64,000 nucleotides of DNA, from NCBI GenBank assembly GCA_958295665.1, contig OY282558.1:181142015-181206014 (forward strand), in the 5' to 3' direction. This document shows, in pieces, positions 54,958 to 64,000 of the stretch. Numbering within the stretch: position 1 is the stretch's first letter; each line of letters begins with the position of its first letter. A program made the position numbers and the translations under genes. The stretch is from Tipula vernalis. Taxonomy: Eukaryota > Arthropoda > Insecta > Diptera > Tipulidae. The notes beneath the pieces are model-generated. The model saw only the letters and a list, made by a program, of their open reading frames with translations. It was not told where the DNA came from and did no database searches.

Positions 54958-56300
54958 ACATTCTGTAGGGAAGAAGGAAAAAAATACAATATTTTAGTTT
55001 TTCAATAATACAAAATAAAATAAGAAATTCACCCATTCAAGATTCCATTTTATGACAGACTGTAACAAAACATCTTGGTTGTGAATATATTTTATGTTAA
55101 GAAAGTATATCTTTTCCGTGAAACACACCTACACACTTCTGAATTTCTAATTCCACAAGTATTTCATCGTCTACCAAATTTTTAATATCCATTTTTTTAA
55201 GCAAATGTACTAACAAACCTACCCGCAAATTCGATGATACGTTTCCGCTCCTTAACTTATTGATTTACACATCAACCTACATAGATCCATTTCAATTTCT
55301 TTTAATTTTCCTCCCTTAATTCCAAATTTTGTTTTTAATAAACACTACCACGCTAATTCTATACCAAATTCCCAGATAACATTGATAATCAAATAATAAT
55401 TTTAAATAGTTCGCTTAACACTTAATAATACCAAAAATAAAAACACAAATTATAAATATAGTAAATTTTTGGAGTCATGTCTCCAATATGTTCATGCCAG
55501 ACTTCTAAATCAAACCATTCAACCCTTAACCGAATTTGGAGGGAATAGCGATGATAGAATGTAAAGACAGATTTCCAAATAGTTAAATAATTTCCAGAAT
55601 ATTTTACTGGTTTTTCAATTCACAATCACTGTAAAGAAACACATGTCCTAGTTCAACCACTAGTAATACTTAGATAAGAACAAAAGTGCATGATAATTAA
55701 ACACACAATAAATTGAATGTACAATTTAGTTTATGTTAGTGGTGGTCGTATCAATCATTTGGTCGATCTATTATTTGTGACAGATATTGAATATCAAAAT
55801 TAGATTTGCCGAGAAAACCTTAGTATTGGGCGCCGCTGTAACCGACTGATGTGGAGATGCTCGAAGTTTGCTAAAACGCACACCATCGCTCACAACATTC
55901 AATTTTGGAAACTACGGCTCAACCGCCTTCCTTCATTACTAAGTCCGAACTCCCCGAACTAAAAAACACTTTTCCCAACTATAATCTGCTACGTTTGCAT
56001 TATTTATCGCAAAAAAAAACACCTAACGTATCCAGTTCCATCCAACCATGGCTCAAATTCAAGAAATATTGCGGAACACTGGCAATAAAGTTTTGGTCCG
56101 AAGTAAATCAAAAATTATATTCGCCAAATTTGGTTTTACATACTTAGCTAATTCAGGCTATATTCTCAGTCTCTAGCATATAATGGAACAAGCCCATTTG
56201 TTGATGGTTTTTCTTGAAATTTTAGATCTGAAGTATTTTGTAGATCCTATAAAGAATTTTTCAGCCAAATGGTTAGGATGGGACCAGCATTTTTAAAATA
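54958..56300. other. Stretch without a recognised gene
   Basis: AT-rich sequence; nothing beyond short random frames was noticed. Confidence 0.4.
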
Positions 56301-56321
56301 AAAATCAGAAGTTTTTTTTAA

Positions 56322-57010
56322 TCAAAAACTAGTTTTGTGTTTTGAATCGTTATCGTTTTGAAACACCCATTTTTGCGACATTTCATAGTCAGCATACGGC
56401 AGCATAATGACTCCAAATATTTTAATGTACACAAATTGATCCATAATGTCCGTTGTGGGATAAACCGTCCGTTGTGGGGTAGTGGGCAGAGTTTGGAGGT
56501 CTCCCCACATATTGTTGACGACCTGTGTAAGCATAAAGCATAATTTATTTTTCGCCTCTCCATAAAACATTTCGCCATTTTTTTAGGTGCCAATTGACTT
56601 GCGCCTTAGCGAACTGTAGTCTTTTTGCGACATGCCTCTTGTTGAGCAACGGTACTTTTCTTGGACTACTCGTCGTCAAATTAGATTTTAGTATGCGCCT
56701 CAGGTGACTATGTATACCGCTGCAGTTACAGGTATCTGAAGTTCCTCCTTTATTTTTTTTTTTTGAGTCAGCTGACTTGGGCGCCTTTCTTTACTATTTG
56801 GACGATTTGTCGGTCATACACTCAGTTGTTTTCCTTTTTGATCCACGTGTTTCAGCCTTGCGACCCATTTTGTGCATAACAGATTATTTTTGCAAAACAC
56901 CCGATAATTTCTTCTATTTCACGGTAAGATTTTCCTTCACATTGGAGTTTTTTAATAAGGTTTCGTTTTTCTTCCGTGCAGTGCGTTACTTTCCTAAAAT
57001 CCAGCTAAAA
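56322..57010 (-). pseudogene. Tc1-like transposase remnant
   Basis: Minus-strand motifs in order with frame changes: THCTEEKRNLIKKLQCEGKS and REIEEIIG (first helix-turn-helix, 56930-57000), IVQIVKK, HSHLRRI and LLNKRHVAKRLQFAKAQVNW (56600-56720), then IMDQFVYIKIFGVIMLPYAD and KWVFQNDNDSKHKTS (56322-56460), where the Asp of QNDND is the second catalytic residue. The first catalytic Asp block and the third acidic residue are lost. It differs from the Tc1 element at 29387-30773. Confidence 0.75.
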
Positions 57011-57496
57011 ATGTTTTTAGCGAATGTTTTACGAATTACGATAATAATTTTAACTTATCGATCAGTTAAAAAGTTCCAACTTTACGTTAAAAGTCTCACT
57101 TAAAATGATTTTTCTTGCTTTGCTGCTATTATTATAAACAACTTCTTTCAAATACTCGCTAACAAATGTTATTCTCAGAAAAAAGAATGACCCGTTTTTT
57201 GAAACAATTATGATATACCGTTAATAGGGGACGTTTGAGGAAACACTCAGAGCATTGCCATGCTTGGAAAAAGTAAGGAGTAAAAATACTAGAGTAGTTA
57301 CCAAAGTAAAGTAATGTGCTGCTACTGCTATTAATATGAAAACAGCTGTGCATACTACAGCTAATACTAATTGCTCGTTCTGCAAGTAAATTGAATACTT
57401 ATGTGCATTTCGATTGGGTAAAATAAATCTATTTTGACAAATCGAGGTTTTTTCTAATGTGGAGTTCGATTGGGCCAATCAATTTACTGTCAAAAC

Positions 57497-58950
57497 AAAT
57501 GACTTAAATCATTACGCGCTTACGATTGGGCAGAATAAATCATTTATTTCTTGATTTAAATCAATTTTGACAAATCGAGATTTTTTGCAAGATTTACCAA
57601 AACCAACAAAAAGAAATGTCAATCACAATTGTGACAATTCAAGACGTCAAAAAATTCGTCGTTTTTAATCACTCCGGAATTTTTACAAGCTCGTTATTTA
57701 TTAATAAATAAGTTGTGTTATCAAAATAATTTTTCTGACAAAATCTGTATAATTTTGTGCATGATCAAACTAAAGATTTACTGACGGTTAACATAACCTC
57801 AAAAAGAAATCACTTACATGTTGCTTGTACCAATCAAACAAAAATGCTTGTACCAATCAAACACCAAATAATTCATAATTTTTTATCACTCGGGAATTTT
57901 TACGAGTTTGTTTGATTTATGTCGTTTTCCTGTTGCAACAAAAAACAGATTCGGAGCGAAACCCAAGTGACAGCAGCTGTCATTCGTCGCTCGGTAAAAT
58001 TTTTCGGAGCAATTACTAACACAATTACATTTAAATGTCATCGAAATGTCATTTAAACATCAAAATAAATATGCGGAAAAATATATTTAAAAAACAGTAA
58101 AATAATCAACAAATAATACAACAAATAACATGATTACAATAAATTATTTATTAATTTACGGAAAAATTCATCAGTATTAACAATCTAATTATAAAAATAA
58201 AATTTGACAATTAATACGTATATTCACACAACCATATAAAAAACAAAAAATCGCAGAATCCGGATTTTTGGCTGTTCCAGTTAAAACATCAAAAAACTGT
58301 CATTTTTCAACTCGGATTCGACTCCGAATCTGTTTTTTGTTGCAACAGGAAAACCACATTAATAAATAAATTTTGTTATTAAAATAAATATTGTGACAAA
58401 ACCTGTGTAATTTTATACAATATCAAACGGATCATTTGTTGACAGTTATCATAACCTAAAATCGTAAAATCACGAAAATGACGTCTAGTACGAAATAAAG
58501 CAATTTTTATTTTAAAAAAATCGGTTGTGGCTACAAAAACTATCTGAACGCTAATAAAATTTATTCAATTGACTATACAATGATTTGATTACATGTTCTG
58601 TATAAAAGTGGCTGTATAAAAGTGGTATAACCAAAAACATTGTTAATGTCGAGTTCAATTGGGATTCGTAAAAAAAAAATATCAAGTTTTTGATGCCCAA
58701 TCGAACACAGAGGCAAAATAATCGTTTTATTGAAGAATATATGTGAATATTTTTTTGAGGTTATGTTAACCGTCAGTAAATATTTAGTTTGATGTTGCAC
58801 AAAATATCGTAAAAATTCCGGAGTGAATAAAAATTACGAATTTTTTGACGTCCTTGCAAAAAATCGCAATTTCTCGCGAATTGATTTAAACCGAAAAATA
58901 AATGATTTATTCTGCCCAATCGAAAGCACGTAATAATTTAAATCATTTTT
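57497..58950. mobile_element. Large foldback with nested inverted repeats
   Basis: 57505-57815 is repeated in inverse orientation at 58735-58945 (CGATTGGGCAGAATAAATCA, ATCACTCCGGAATTTTTAC and ACTGACGGTTAACATAACCTC are matched). A shorter element lies inside: TTTTCCTGTTGCAACAAAAA at about 57925 and its inverse at about 58355, each followed by ACAGATTCGGAG. A direct copy of the inner part of the left arm occurs at about 58372-58470. No coding sequence. A run of about 24 T is at 58945-58969. Confidence 0.75.
57925..58355. mobile_element. MITE nested in the foldback (about 430 bp)
   Basis: Inverted ends TTTTCCTGTTGCAACAAAAA followed by ACAGATTCGGAG, about 32 bp. No target duplication was clear. 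The surrounding foldback sequence continues on both sides. Confidence 0.65.
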
Positions 58951-59145
58951 TTTTTTTTTTTTTTTTTTGACATTAGATTGATTTATTATACTGTTTTACA
59001 CTTACAGCTTCATCTTTAATAACTTTAATATTGATTTTCAAATTAAATATTTCTTAGATATTTTTTATCTTTACCGATCAGAAAACTGTCAACCATAAAA
59101 ATTATAAGTACATTTTATAAAAACTGTGTAGGTATGAAGGCTGCA

Positions 59146-60043
59146 GCATGCCAAAAGACTTCAGGTTTTTCGACACGCAGTCTACACTAAAAAGATAAAA
59201 ATTTTCCTTCTCTAATAGTAGCTGTATTTTGTTGAGAAAAAATTAATTCGAATTATTTTGGAGTTATTTTTTTCTTAACAGAATAAGCCGCGAAATATTT
59301 TTTCGATTTAATTTTTGTATTCTATGTTGGTATTTCTTCTGTTTTTCATTCAAGCAATTACGTATTTTATTTGTTCGAGGTGGAATTAAATAACTCAAAT
59401 TTTTTGTTCGAATTATTTAATTCCTGTCACGTGCTATTGTTGTTGTAAATTTCTCAACAAAATACAGCTAGTGTTATATTTTAAAAAAAGTTACCAAAAA
59501 TATTACAACAACAAAAACATTTAGTAACTTTTTAGAATATAACACAAGAGAGATGGAAAAATTGTCTTTTTAGTGTAGACTGTTACTAAAGATACATGTT
59601 AAACCGAAAGTGATCTGACTGAGTTTTATCTGAACGTGATCTGACTGAAAATTTGGGTTGGTGTTTACATGGGACTTTTTTATTTGATCTGAGCTGACAG
59701 TTCAAATGTCACTTTGTTCTAAAATTACATTTAAATTATTAAAAAATTATTTAAAATAATTTAAAAACTACTTGGAAAATGTATAAAAACATTTTGCCCT
59801 TTTAACAGTATGAAAAAATCTGTCAGTTCAACTAAACTAAAGTTTACATGTTTAACTCAATATACAAACTGACTCAACCAACCAAATTTAAGTTGACCGA
59901 ACTCAGACTACTTTCAGATAACTTTCAGTCAAGTCACCGTTTACATGTTGAATTTATCTCGGACGTTTTCAGTCAGATCACTTTCGGTTTAACATGTATC
60001 TTTACTATATGTGTGTCGAAAAACCTGAAGTCTTTTGGCATGC
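59146..60043. mobile_element. Foldback element interrupted by a MITE
   Basis: The left arm (59146-59177 and 59583-59650) and right arm (about 59950-60043) are inverted repeats: GCATGCCAAAAGACTTCAGG, TTTTTCGACAC, then ATACATGTTAAACCGAAAGT and GATCTGACTGAAAA. A 405-bp MITE splits the left arm. GATCTGACTGA-like motifs occur several times. No coding sequence. Confidence 0.75.
59178..59582. mobile_element. MITE with CAGTCTACACTAAAAAGA termini
   Basis: Both ends read CAGTCTACACTAAAAAGA inward, and further inverted homology is present (CAGCTAGTG/TAGCTGTATTTTGTTGAGAA). It sits inside the left arm of the surrounding foldback, so it arrived later. No clear target duplication. Confidence 0.7.
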
Positions 60044-60075
60044 GGCTACCTTGAAGAAGTGAAAAACGTAACATG

Positions 60076-60243
60076 GGGTGAGATGTTGTAACCATCACGT
60101 TTTTCGCTTCGATGCATTTTCGATAGAATAACGGTATTTTAGAACTAAATTGTTTTAAAATTTTATATTTTTAACAAAGCAGTACAGTTATTGTATCGAA
60201 AATGCATCGAAGCGAAAAACGTGATGGTTACAACATCTCACCC
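60076..60243. mobile_element. 168-bp MITE with a perfect 50-bp inverted repeat
   Basis: Positions 60076-60125 and 60194-60243 are perfect inverted repeats (outer end GGGTGAGATGTTGTAACCAT). ATG flanks both sides (60073-60075, 60244-60246), a possible 3-bp duplication. It lies 245 bp upstream of the GDPGP1 start codon, so it may sit in or next to that promoter. Confidence 0.8.
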
Positions 60244-60245
60244 AT

Positions 60246-60488
60246 GGGCAATATGAAAATTTCGAAAGCGGAAACTCGTTTCTATCAAACCTTCGGTTAA
60301 ATTGGTTTGTGTTTTCGGTTTCTCATTCCCACTAAACCACTAATAAATAAACCTTACATTAATATATATGATGTATTTTTGTTAAGAGGGTTAAAGAAAA
60401 GAACACTTTCATGCATATGTGTCAAAAAAGTGATTTTACAATGTGGTTTAATTTCAATAGAAATTTAGTTTTTTTTAATTAAATCCCA
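60246..60488 (+). promoter_or_regulatory. Probable promoter/5' UTR region of GDPGP1
   Basis: A 243-bp AT-rich stretch between the MITE and the ATG at 60489. No definite TATA box or initiator can be assigned; TATATATGAT at about 60364 is a weak candidate. Confidence 0.3.
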
Positions 60489-60650
60489 ATGGCTATGGTG
60501 TTTAATTTAAATTTAGAATCTAAAAAATTGATAATAAAGAGTATACGCAGTCAATGGGATGACAAAAATCAAAATACTGATTTATTTCGATACAAATTAA
60601 ATGTTGCGAAAGAAAAAATTTTAGAAGGAAGTCTCAAATACTTGATACAA
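60489..60650 (+). CDS. GDPGP1: GDPGP1 exon 1
   Basis: Starts at ATG 60489 and ends with TACAA|GTTTGT, phase 0. Encodes RSQWDDKNQNTDLFRYKL, the N-terminal helix region. Confidence 0.85.
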
Positions 60651-61655
60651 GTTTGTTACTCTGTTTGCTTAATTTATTGGTTAGAATTTTTTTCAATTGC
60701 TTGTTATATTTTTAGTTAAATACAGATCGTACAACTTACCGTAGAAAACCACAAAATATTGAATCCGTTGAACCGGCATTTAATCCGGATTTATTTAACT
60801 TTAATAAAATCAATCCTAAGGAAAATTTACTTACAGTTGATTTTAAAAGTATCAAAGTACTATTTATGATTAATAACAGTCCACTAACCAATTATCATAC
60901 TTTGATCTGTCCAGAGCCAGAAAAAAATCATCCTCAAATATTAAATAAATTCACTATAGAATTTGCAATACAATTCCTTAGGATAGTAAATGAACGGTAC
61001 TTATAAAACAACGAATAAGATTACAATATATTTCGGTAATAAAACACAAAACAAGATAAATAAATTATTTATTCGTTTCCAGAAAATATAGGCTTGGTTA
61101 TAACAGTCCCGGTGCCTTGGCATCGGTAAATCATTTACATTTGCATCTTATAGAAATTGATCAAGATTTATTTGTAGAAACTGTTGTAAGTACTATTGGT
61201 AATAAAAGATTCCACGCCAAATACTATTAACAATTCTATTTTTCTAGCAATTAATTCATTTAGTTAAACGTTTTTACAAGATCAACAACACGTTAGGCGG
61301 ATATTGCTTGATAATTCAGCAAGCTTGTCATGATAATCAGATTATAGACGACCTTTTCAAATTGATTCAATTATTCAGGCGACATTCCGTGCCTCATAAT
61401 TTATTCTTTACGATCGGAGAATTTGAATTATCTCCTGTAATTCGAGTATTAATATTTCCACGTATGCATTTTGTACATCAAAAAGAAAATTTGCATTTTA
61501 ACGTGGGATTTTGTGAATTAGCAGGATATGTTCCCGTTGGAAATGAGGAATTATATGACCAACTGAGTGAATCTTTCATCATGGACTGTATTAAGGAATC
61601 GGTTGGTGATACATCCGTCTTAGACGATGAAATTAAGAACCTGTTTAGAGACTGA
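60489..61655 (+). CDS. GDPGP1: GDP-D-glucose phosphorylase, four exons
   Basis: Exons 60489-60650, 60716-60996, 61083-61185 and 61248-61655 join in frame through GT-AG introns of 65, 86 and 62 bp to give 317 residues. The protein cleaves GDP-D-glucose with phosphate to GDP and glucose 1-phosphate in the cytosol, thought to clear mis-made GDP-glucose. Evidence: the GalT/HIT-type nucleotide-binding motif SVNHLHLHLIEI after YNSPGALA, in which the middle His should be the catalytic nucleophile; the earlier TLICPEPEKNHPQILN; and the C-terminal FNVGFCELAGYVPV. It is somewhat shorter than vertebrate members. All splice sites and the frame are intact, so the gene looks functional. AATAAA signals occur within 15 bp after the stop, implying a very short 3' UTR. 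Confidence 0.93.
60716..60996 (+). CDS. GDPGP1: GDPGP1 exon 2
   Basis: Acceptor TTTTTAG at 60715, donor GAACG|GTACTT at 60996. Too interrupted by flanking introns to stand out as a long ORF, but it reads RRKPQNIESVEPAFNPDLFN and TNYHTLICPEPEKN, conserved in the family. Leaves in phase 2. Confidence 0.85.
61083..61185 (+). CDS. GDPGP1: GDPGP1 exon 3 with the His motif
   Basis: Acceptor TTTCCAG at 61082, donor CTGTT|GTAAGT at 61185. Carries GYNSPGALASVNHLHLHL, the nucleotide-binding and catalytic segment. Confidence 0.88.
61248..61655 (+). CDS. GDPGP1: GDPGP1 exon 4
   Basis: Acceptor TTTCTAG at 61247. Runs to TGA 61653-61655. Contains GGYCLIIQQ, FLFTIGEFE-like sequence (LFFTIGEFELS), VLIFPRMHF and FCELAGYVPVGNEELYDQL, the C-terminal half of the family. 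Confidence 0.88.
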   Translation, partial: QLIHLVKRFYKINNTLGGYCLIIQQACHDNQIIDDLFKLIQLFRRHSVPHNLFFTIGEFELSPVIRVLIFPRMHFVHQKENLHFNVGFCELAGYVPVGNEELYDQLSESFIMDCIKESVGDTSVLDDEIKNLFRD

Positions 61656-61899
61656 AAAATAAAATAAATTTTGAAGGATTGTTCAATCAAAGCTTTACTT
61701 TTTGCTGCTGATCGTTTAGTTTCATAATGGAATATAACTTATTTAAAGCTAGTTTACATATTTAAAATCTACAAAAGCAAAAATAAACTAATCGATTCAT
61801 TTCGAAAATTTATTACAGTCTTGAAAATCATACAACTCGACTTGGGTATGAAATCTCTGGTTGCTTTACCAATAATATTGAAACCTTTCGAATTTAAAA

Positions 61900-62870
61900 C
61901 ACTAGCTCACCCATCAGTCAACCAGATGAATATTGAGCCGGAAGGGACTAGAAAAGTCCATCGTTTTCTCTAAAGCCAGTTAAAGACATTATTCACAACA
62001 AATGAACAAGTCCTGTAAAACTTAAATGGAACAGCGTTAAGAATACCATCAAAAATTGGATAAAAAACAGGACACGAATGATCAGAGAATTGCCTGATAA
62101 ATCCTTAAAATTCATAACCTACATTTTCAATGCGATTAAAATTAAAAATACTTTAAATTACCATAATTCCGAAACCCGGCCAAAAACAAAACTTAAGTTG
62201 CGTACGAAAAAGTTGTTATAAAAATTAAAAGCAATAATAGCCGAAGGGCACAAGATACCAGATCATCAATTTGGACATTGAGATTAGCAAGGAACTGGGT
62301 AAAACCCACATAAAATTGTATTTCGAGTTTAAACGGCTTTTTACAGCTTTAAATGAAAATAAATACTGTTCTACAGTTTTCTTGGGTACTGCGGAAGCTT
62401 CCGGCAAAGTTTCATATGAAGGCCTGTATTGTACCTGTTGTACGCAGTCCATCCAAAAACATACCAATTGACAAGATTATTACATCAACGTTTGCTGAGT
62501 CAAGCTGTTACGTTTTCGCACAAGAATCTTCAAATATAAATGAAATTCTCTAAAATGGACTGGCTGCTTGGGGGAACATCAAAGCTTTCTTTAGACTGCA
62601 AAGGGATCCTAGCCCCATAAGAAGTTCAACTATGGGGCTCTAAATGCCCAGCAAATATAGACATTCTGCAAAGAATGCAAGCAAAAATGCTTTGCAGTAT
62701 TACAAATGCAGTACAGTTTAGTACAAATATCAACATAATGTCGGCCTCTAACATCCCCGCTCCTCAATTATGGATATGAAAGCCAACCATATCGGTGATC
62801 CTAATGTTGGAACTAGACTGCCGATCTTTATGCAAATGCATATTTTCTACGTAATAGATAGCAGCATGTG
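61900..62870 (+). pseudogene. Decayed Jockey-type RT remnant
   Basis: Plus-strand fragments in order: LPDKSLKFITYIFNAI (62090-62140), IAEGHKIPDHQFGH (62235-62280, cf. the Jockey motif NLIPPHQFGF), ALNENKYCSTVFLGTAEASGKV (62350-62410, where the catalytic Asp of FLDVAQAFDKV has become Gly), then LWGSKCPANIDILQRMQAKML (62630-62690). Many stops and frame changes. The FADD box is lost. Confidence 0.7.
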
Positions 62871-63238
62871 AATACTATAGTAAGTATTTTATACTTTCAA
62901 TAAGTATTTTGCATATTTCATATTGTTTGCAAATTTTGCATACATCGCGTATATTTTGCATGTTTCGTTTACCAGTGGTCTAAAATAAGATTTAATATTA
63001 ATAGACACATGTTAAACACATTAAAAAACCTAGAATATGGGTAAAACAAGAAAGTCCAGATTGTTAATTTTAAAAAGCTGGATCGGGGTACAGCAAGATA
63101 ATATCTTTTCTATTAACGGATAAAATATTTATTGCCAAGCGCTCAATAAAGAAAGAAATTGCCAAAGGAAATCGTAGTAAACGCGACATTTCAACACATC
63201 AATCCACAAAACTTTTTTAAAAGAACAAGAACATTGTC

Positions 63239-63430
63239 TTGTCAATGAAGACAATGAAGGAAATGCAAACTGTTCCAGAAAAAATGAATTTTTCTTTGAT
63301 TTATATCAAGCAATGGTTTCGGTTCACATGCCTTGGCAATGAAGTATGCCAAAATTTTCTTAAAAAGTATACAAACCAGTGCATACCAACTGAATCAACT
63401 GTCCGCAAAAACTATTCATACTCCGTTTAC
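63239..63430 (+). pseudogene. Possible hAT transposase fragment
   Basis: The frame reads IYIKQWFRFTCLGNEVCQNF followed by IPTESTVRKNY, which resembles the hAT motif WFPFSVVE..F..LV..L.P.Y.IPS..TLRKNY. Only this piece is visible. Confidence is limited by the short match. Confidence 0.45.
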
Positions 63431-64000
63431 ATTAGTAGAATAAAAGTATGTAGCAAAAAAGTATCGTCATGTGAACTCAAATTTAAATATTTTATCACAT
63501 ACTTTTTTGATATTTCGGTAAAGTATGATGTATCTAAAAAGTATTAGTATATACGTTGTAATGTGAACCCTGACTAACAACTACATGTTAATGTCAAATG
63601 TTGCCAAAACAAAAATTTATTACAGTTTTTGTTAAACTACAATTTCGGGTGTTAATCAAATAATTTACCGACAAATCTAATAGAGTTTGAAAAGAAATTC
63701 ACAACACTGTCTGTCAAAACAACAAACTTTTATAGTATACGTTCACACTACAAATCGCAAAGCTAGTGTGAACCGCAGCGGAAAAATAATTAAATAGCAA
63801 AAAAGCACATACTTATTAGGTACGTATAATGTAAAATTGGTATTAGAGGATTGCTATATTTTGACCATTGAAAATATAAAATCGAATATTGCGAACAATT
63901 ACTCAGTAAACAAATTGATTTCCTCAGTAAAAAAATCTTTTTGAAAGCACCTTTAAGAGTGCAACTCTATAAAATTATGCTACCAAATACTACATTGCCT
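63431..64000. other. Right edge, no gene recognised
   Basis: AT-rich. A small inverted repeat lies at 63741-63773 (GTTCACACTA ... TAGTGTGAAC). No coding similarity. Confidence 0.4.

Noticed and set aside
54733..55036. Four overlapping open frames on both strands
   Set aside because: All arise from minisatellite C.
1..64000. tRNA and rRNA genes
   Set aside because: No cloverleaf with A and B boxes or rRNA-like segment was noticed, but a tRNAscan-type search was not possible.

Overview
The window is AT-rich eukaryotic nuclear DNA, almost certainly from an insect with a transposon-bloated genome; I cannot fix the order. Support for this: canonical GT-AG introns with T-rich acceptors, host exons of animal-type genes, and an element mix typical of insects (P-like/THAP, mariner, Tc1, PIF/Harbinger, hAT, Jockey, CR1-like, Penelope-like and a Mag-like Gypsy). 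Nothing looks prokaryotic or viral.

Host genes. Two are recognisable, both on the + strand. (1) A KIND-domain gene (PTPN13/FRMPD2-like) is represented by two internal exons, 15128-15363 and 50347-50541. They join in phase 0 across a 35 kb intron, so most of the window is intron of this one gene. (2) A complete four-exon gene for GDP-D-glucose phosphorylase (GDPGP1), 60489-61655, lies downstream; it is either nested in a later intron of the KIND gene or is its neighbour.

Layout. 0.3-3.5 kb: decayed P-like transposase with short introns, then a 470-bp mariner deletion derivative with perfect ends. 4.1-4.6 kb: Tc1 debris. 5.6-13.4 kb: a repeat-built foldback whose two ends carry the same satellite in opposite orientation; it has been split by a Jockey element (6.2-8.9 kb) and a Penelope-like element (9.2-11.7 kb). 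15.1 kb: KIND exon A. 15.8-20.7 kb: MITEs, a non-LTR remnant and a PIF/Harbinger deletion derivative with TTA target duplication. 21.8-25.9 kb: a non-LTR element with both ORFs open, linked by a candidate -1 frameshift site. 26.4-28 kb: possible hAT-like non-autonomous element. 29.4-30.8 kb: Tc1 element with an intron. 31.9-33.4 kb: hAT (ZMYM1-like) remnant. 35.2-39.6 kb: Mag-like Gypsy element with both LTRs. 39.7-41.9 kb: MITEs whose ends are themselves palindromes. 42.9-47.5 kb: hAT-like shell containing two non-LTR fragments and a second Penelope-like fragment. 50.3 kb: KIND exon B. 50.9-52.4 kb: PIF/Harbinger transposase plus MADF partner gene. 54.3-55 kb: a second copy of the 17-bp minisatellite foldback. 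56.3-57 kb: Tc1 remnant. 57.5-60.2 kb: a dense series of nested inverted repeats just upstream of GDPGP1. 61.9-62.9 kb: Jockey remnant. 63.2 kb: hAT fragment.

Most transposon ORFs are broken. The youngest-looking pieces are the non-LTR element at 21.8-25.9 kb, the Jockey at 6.2 kb, the Tc1 at 29.4 kb and the mariner derivative at 3.0 kb. All calls are from reading the sequence; no database search was run.
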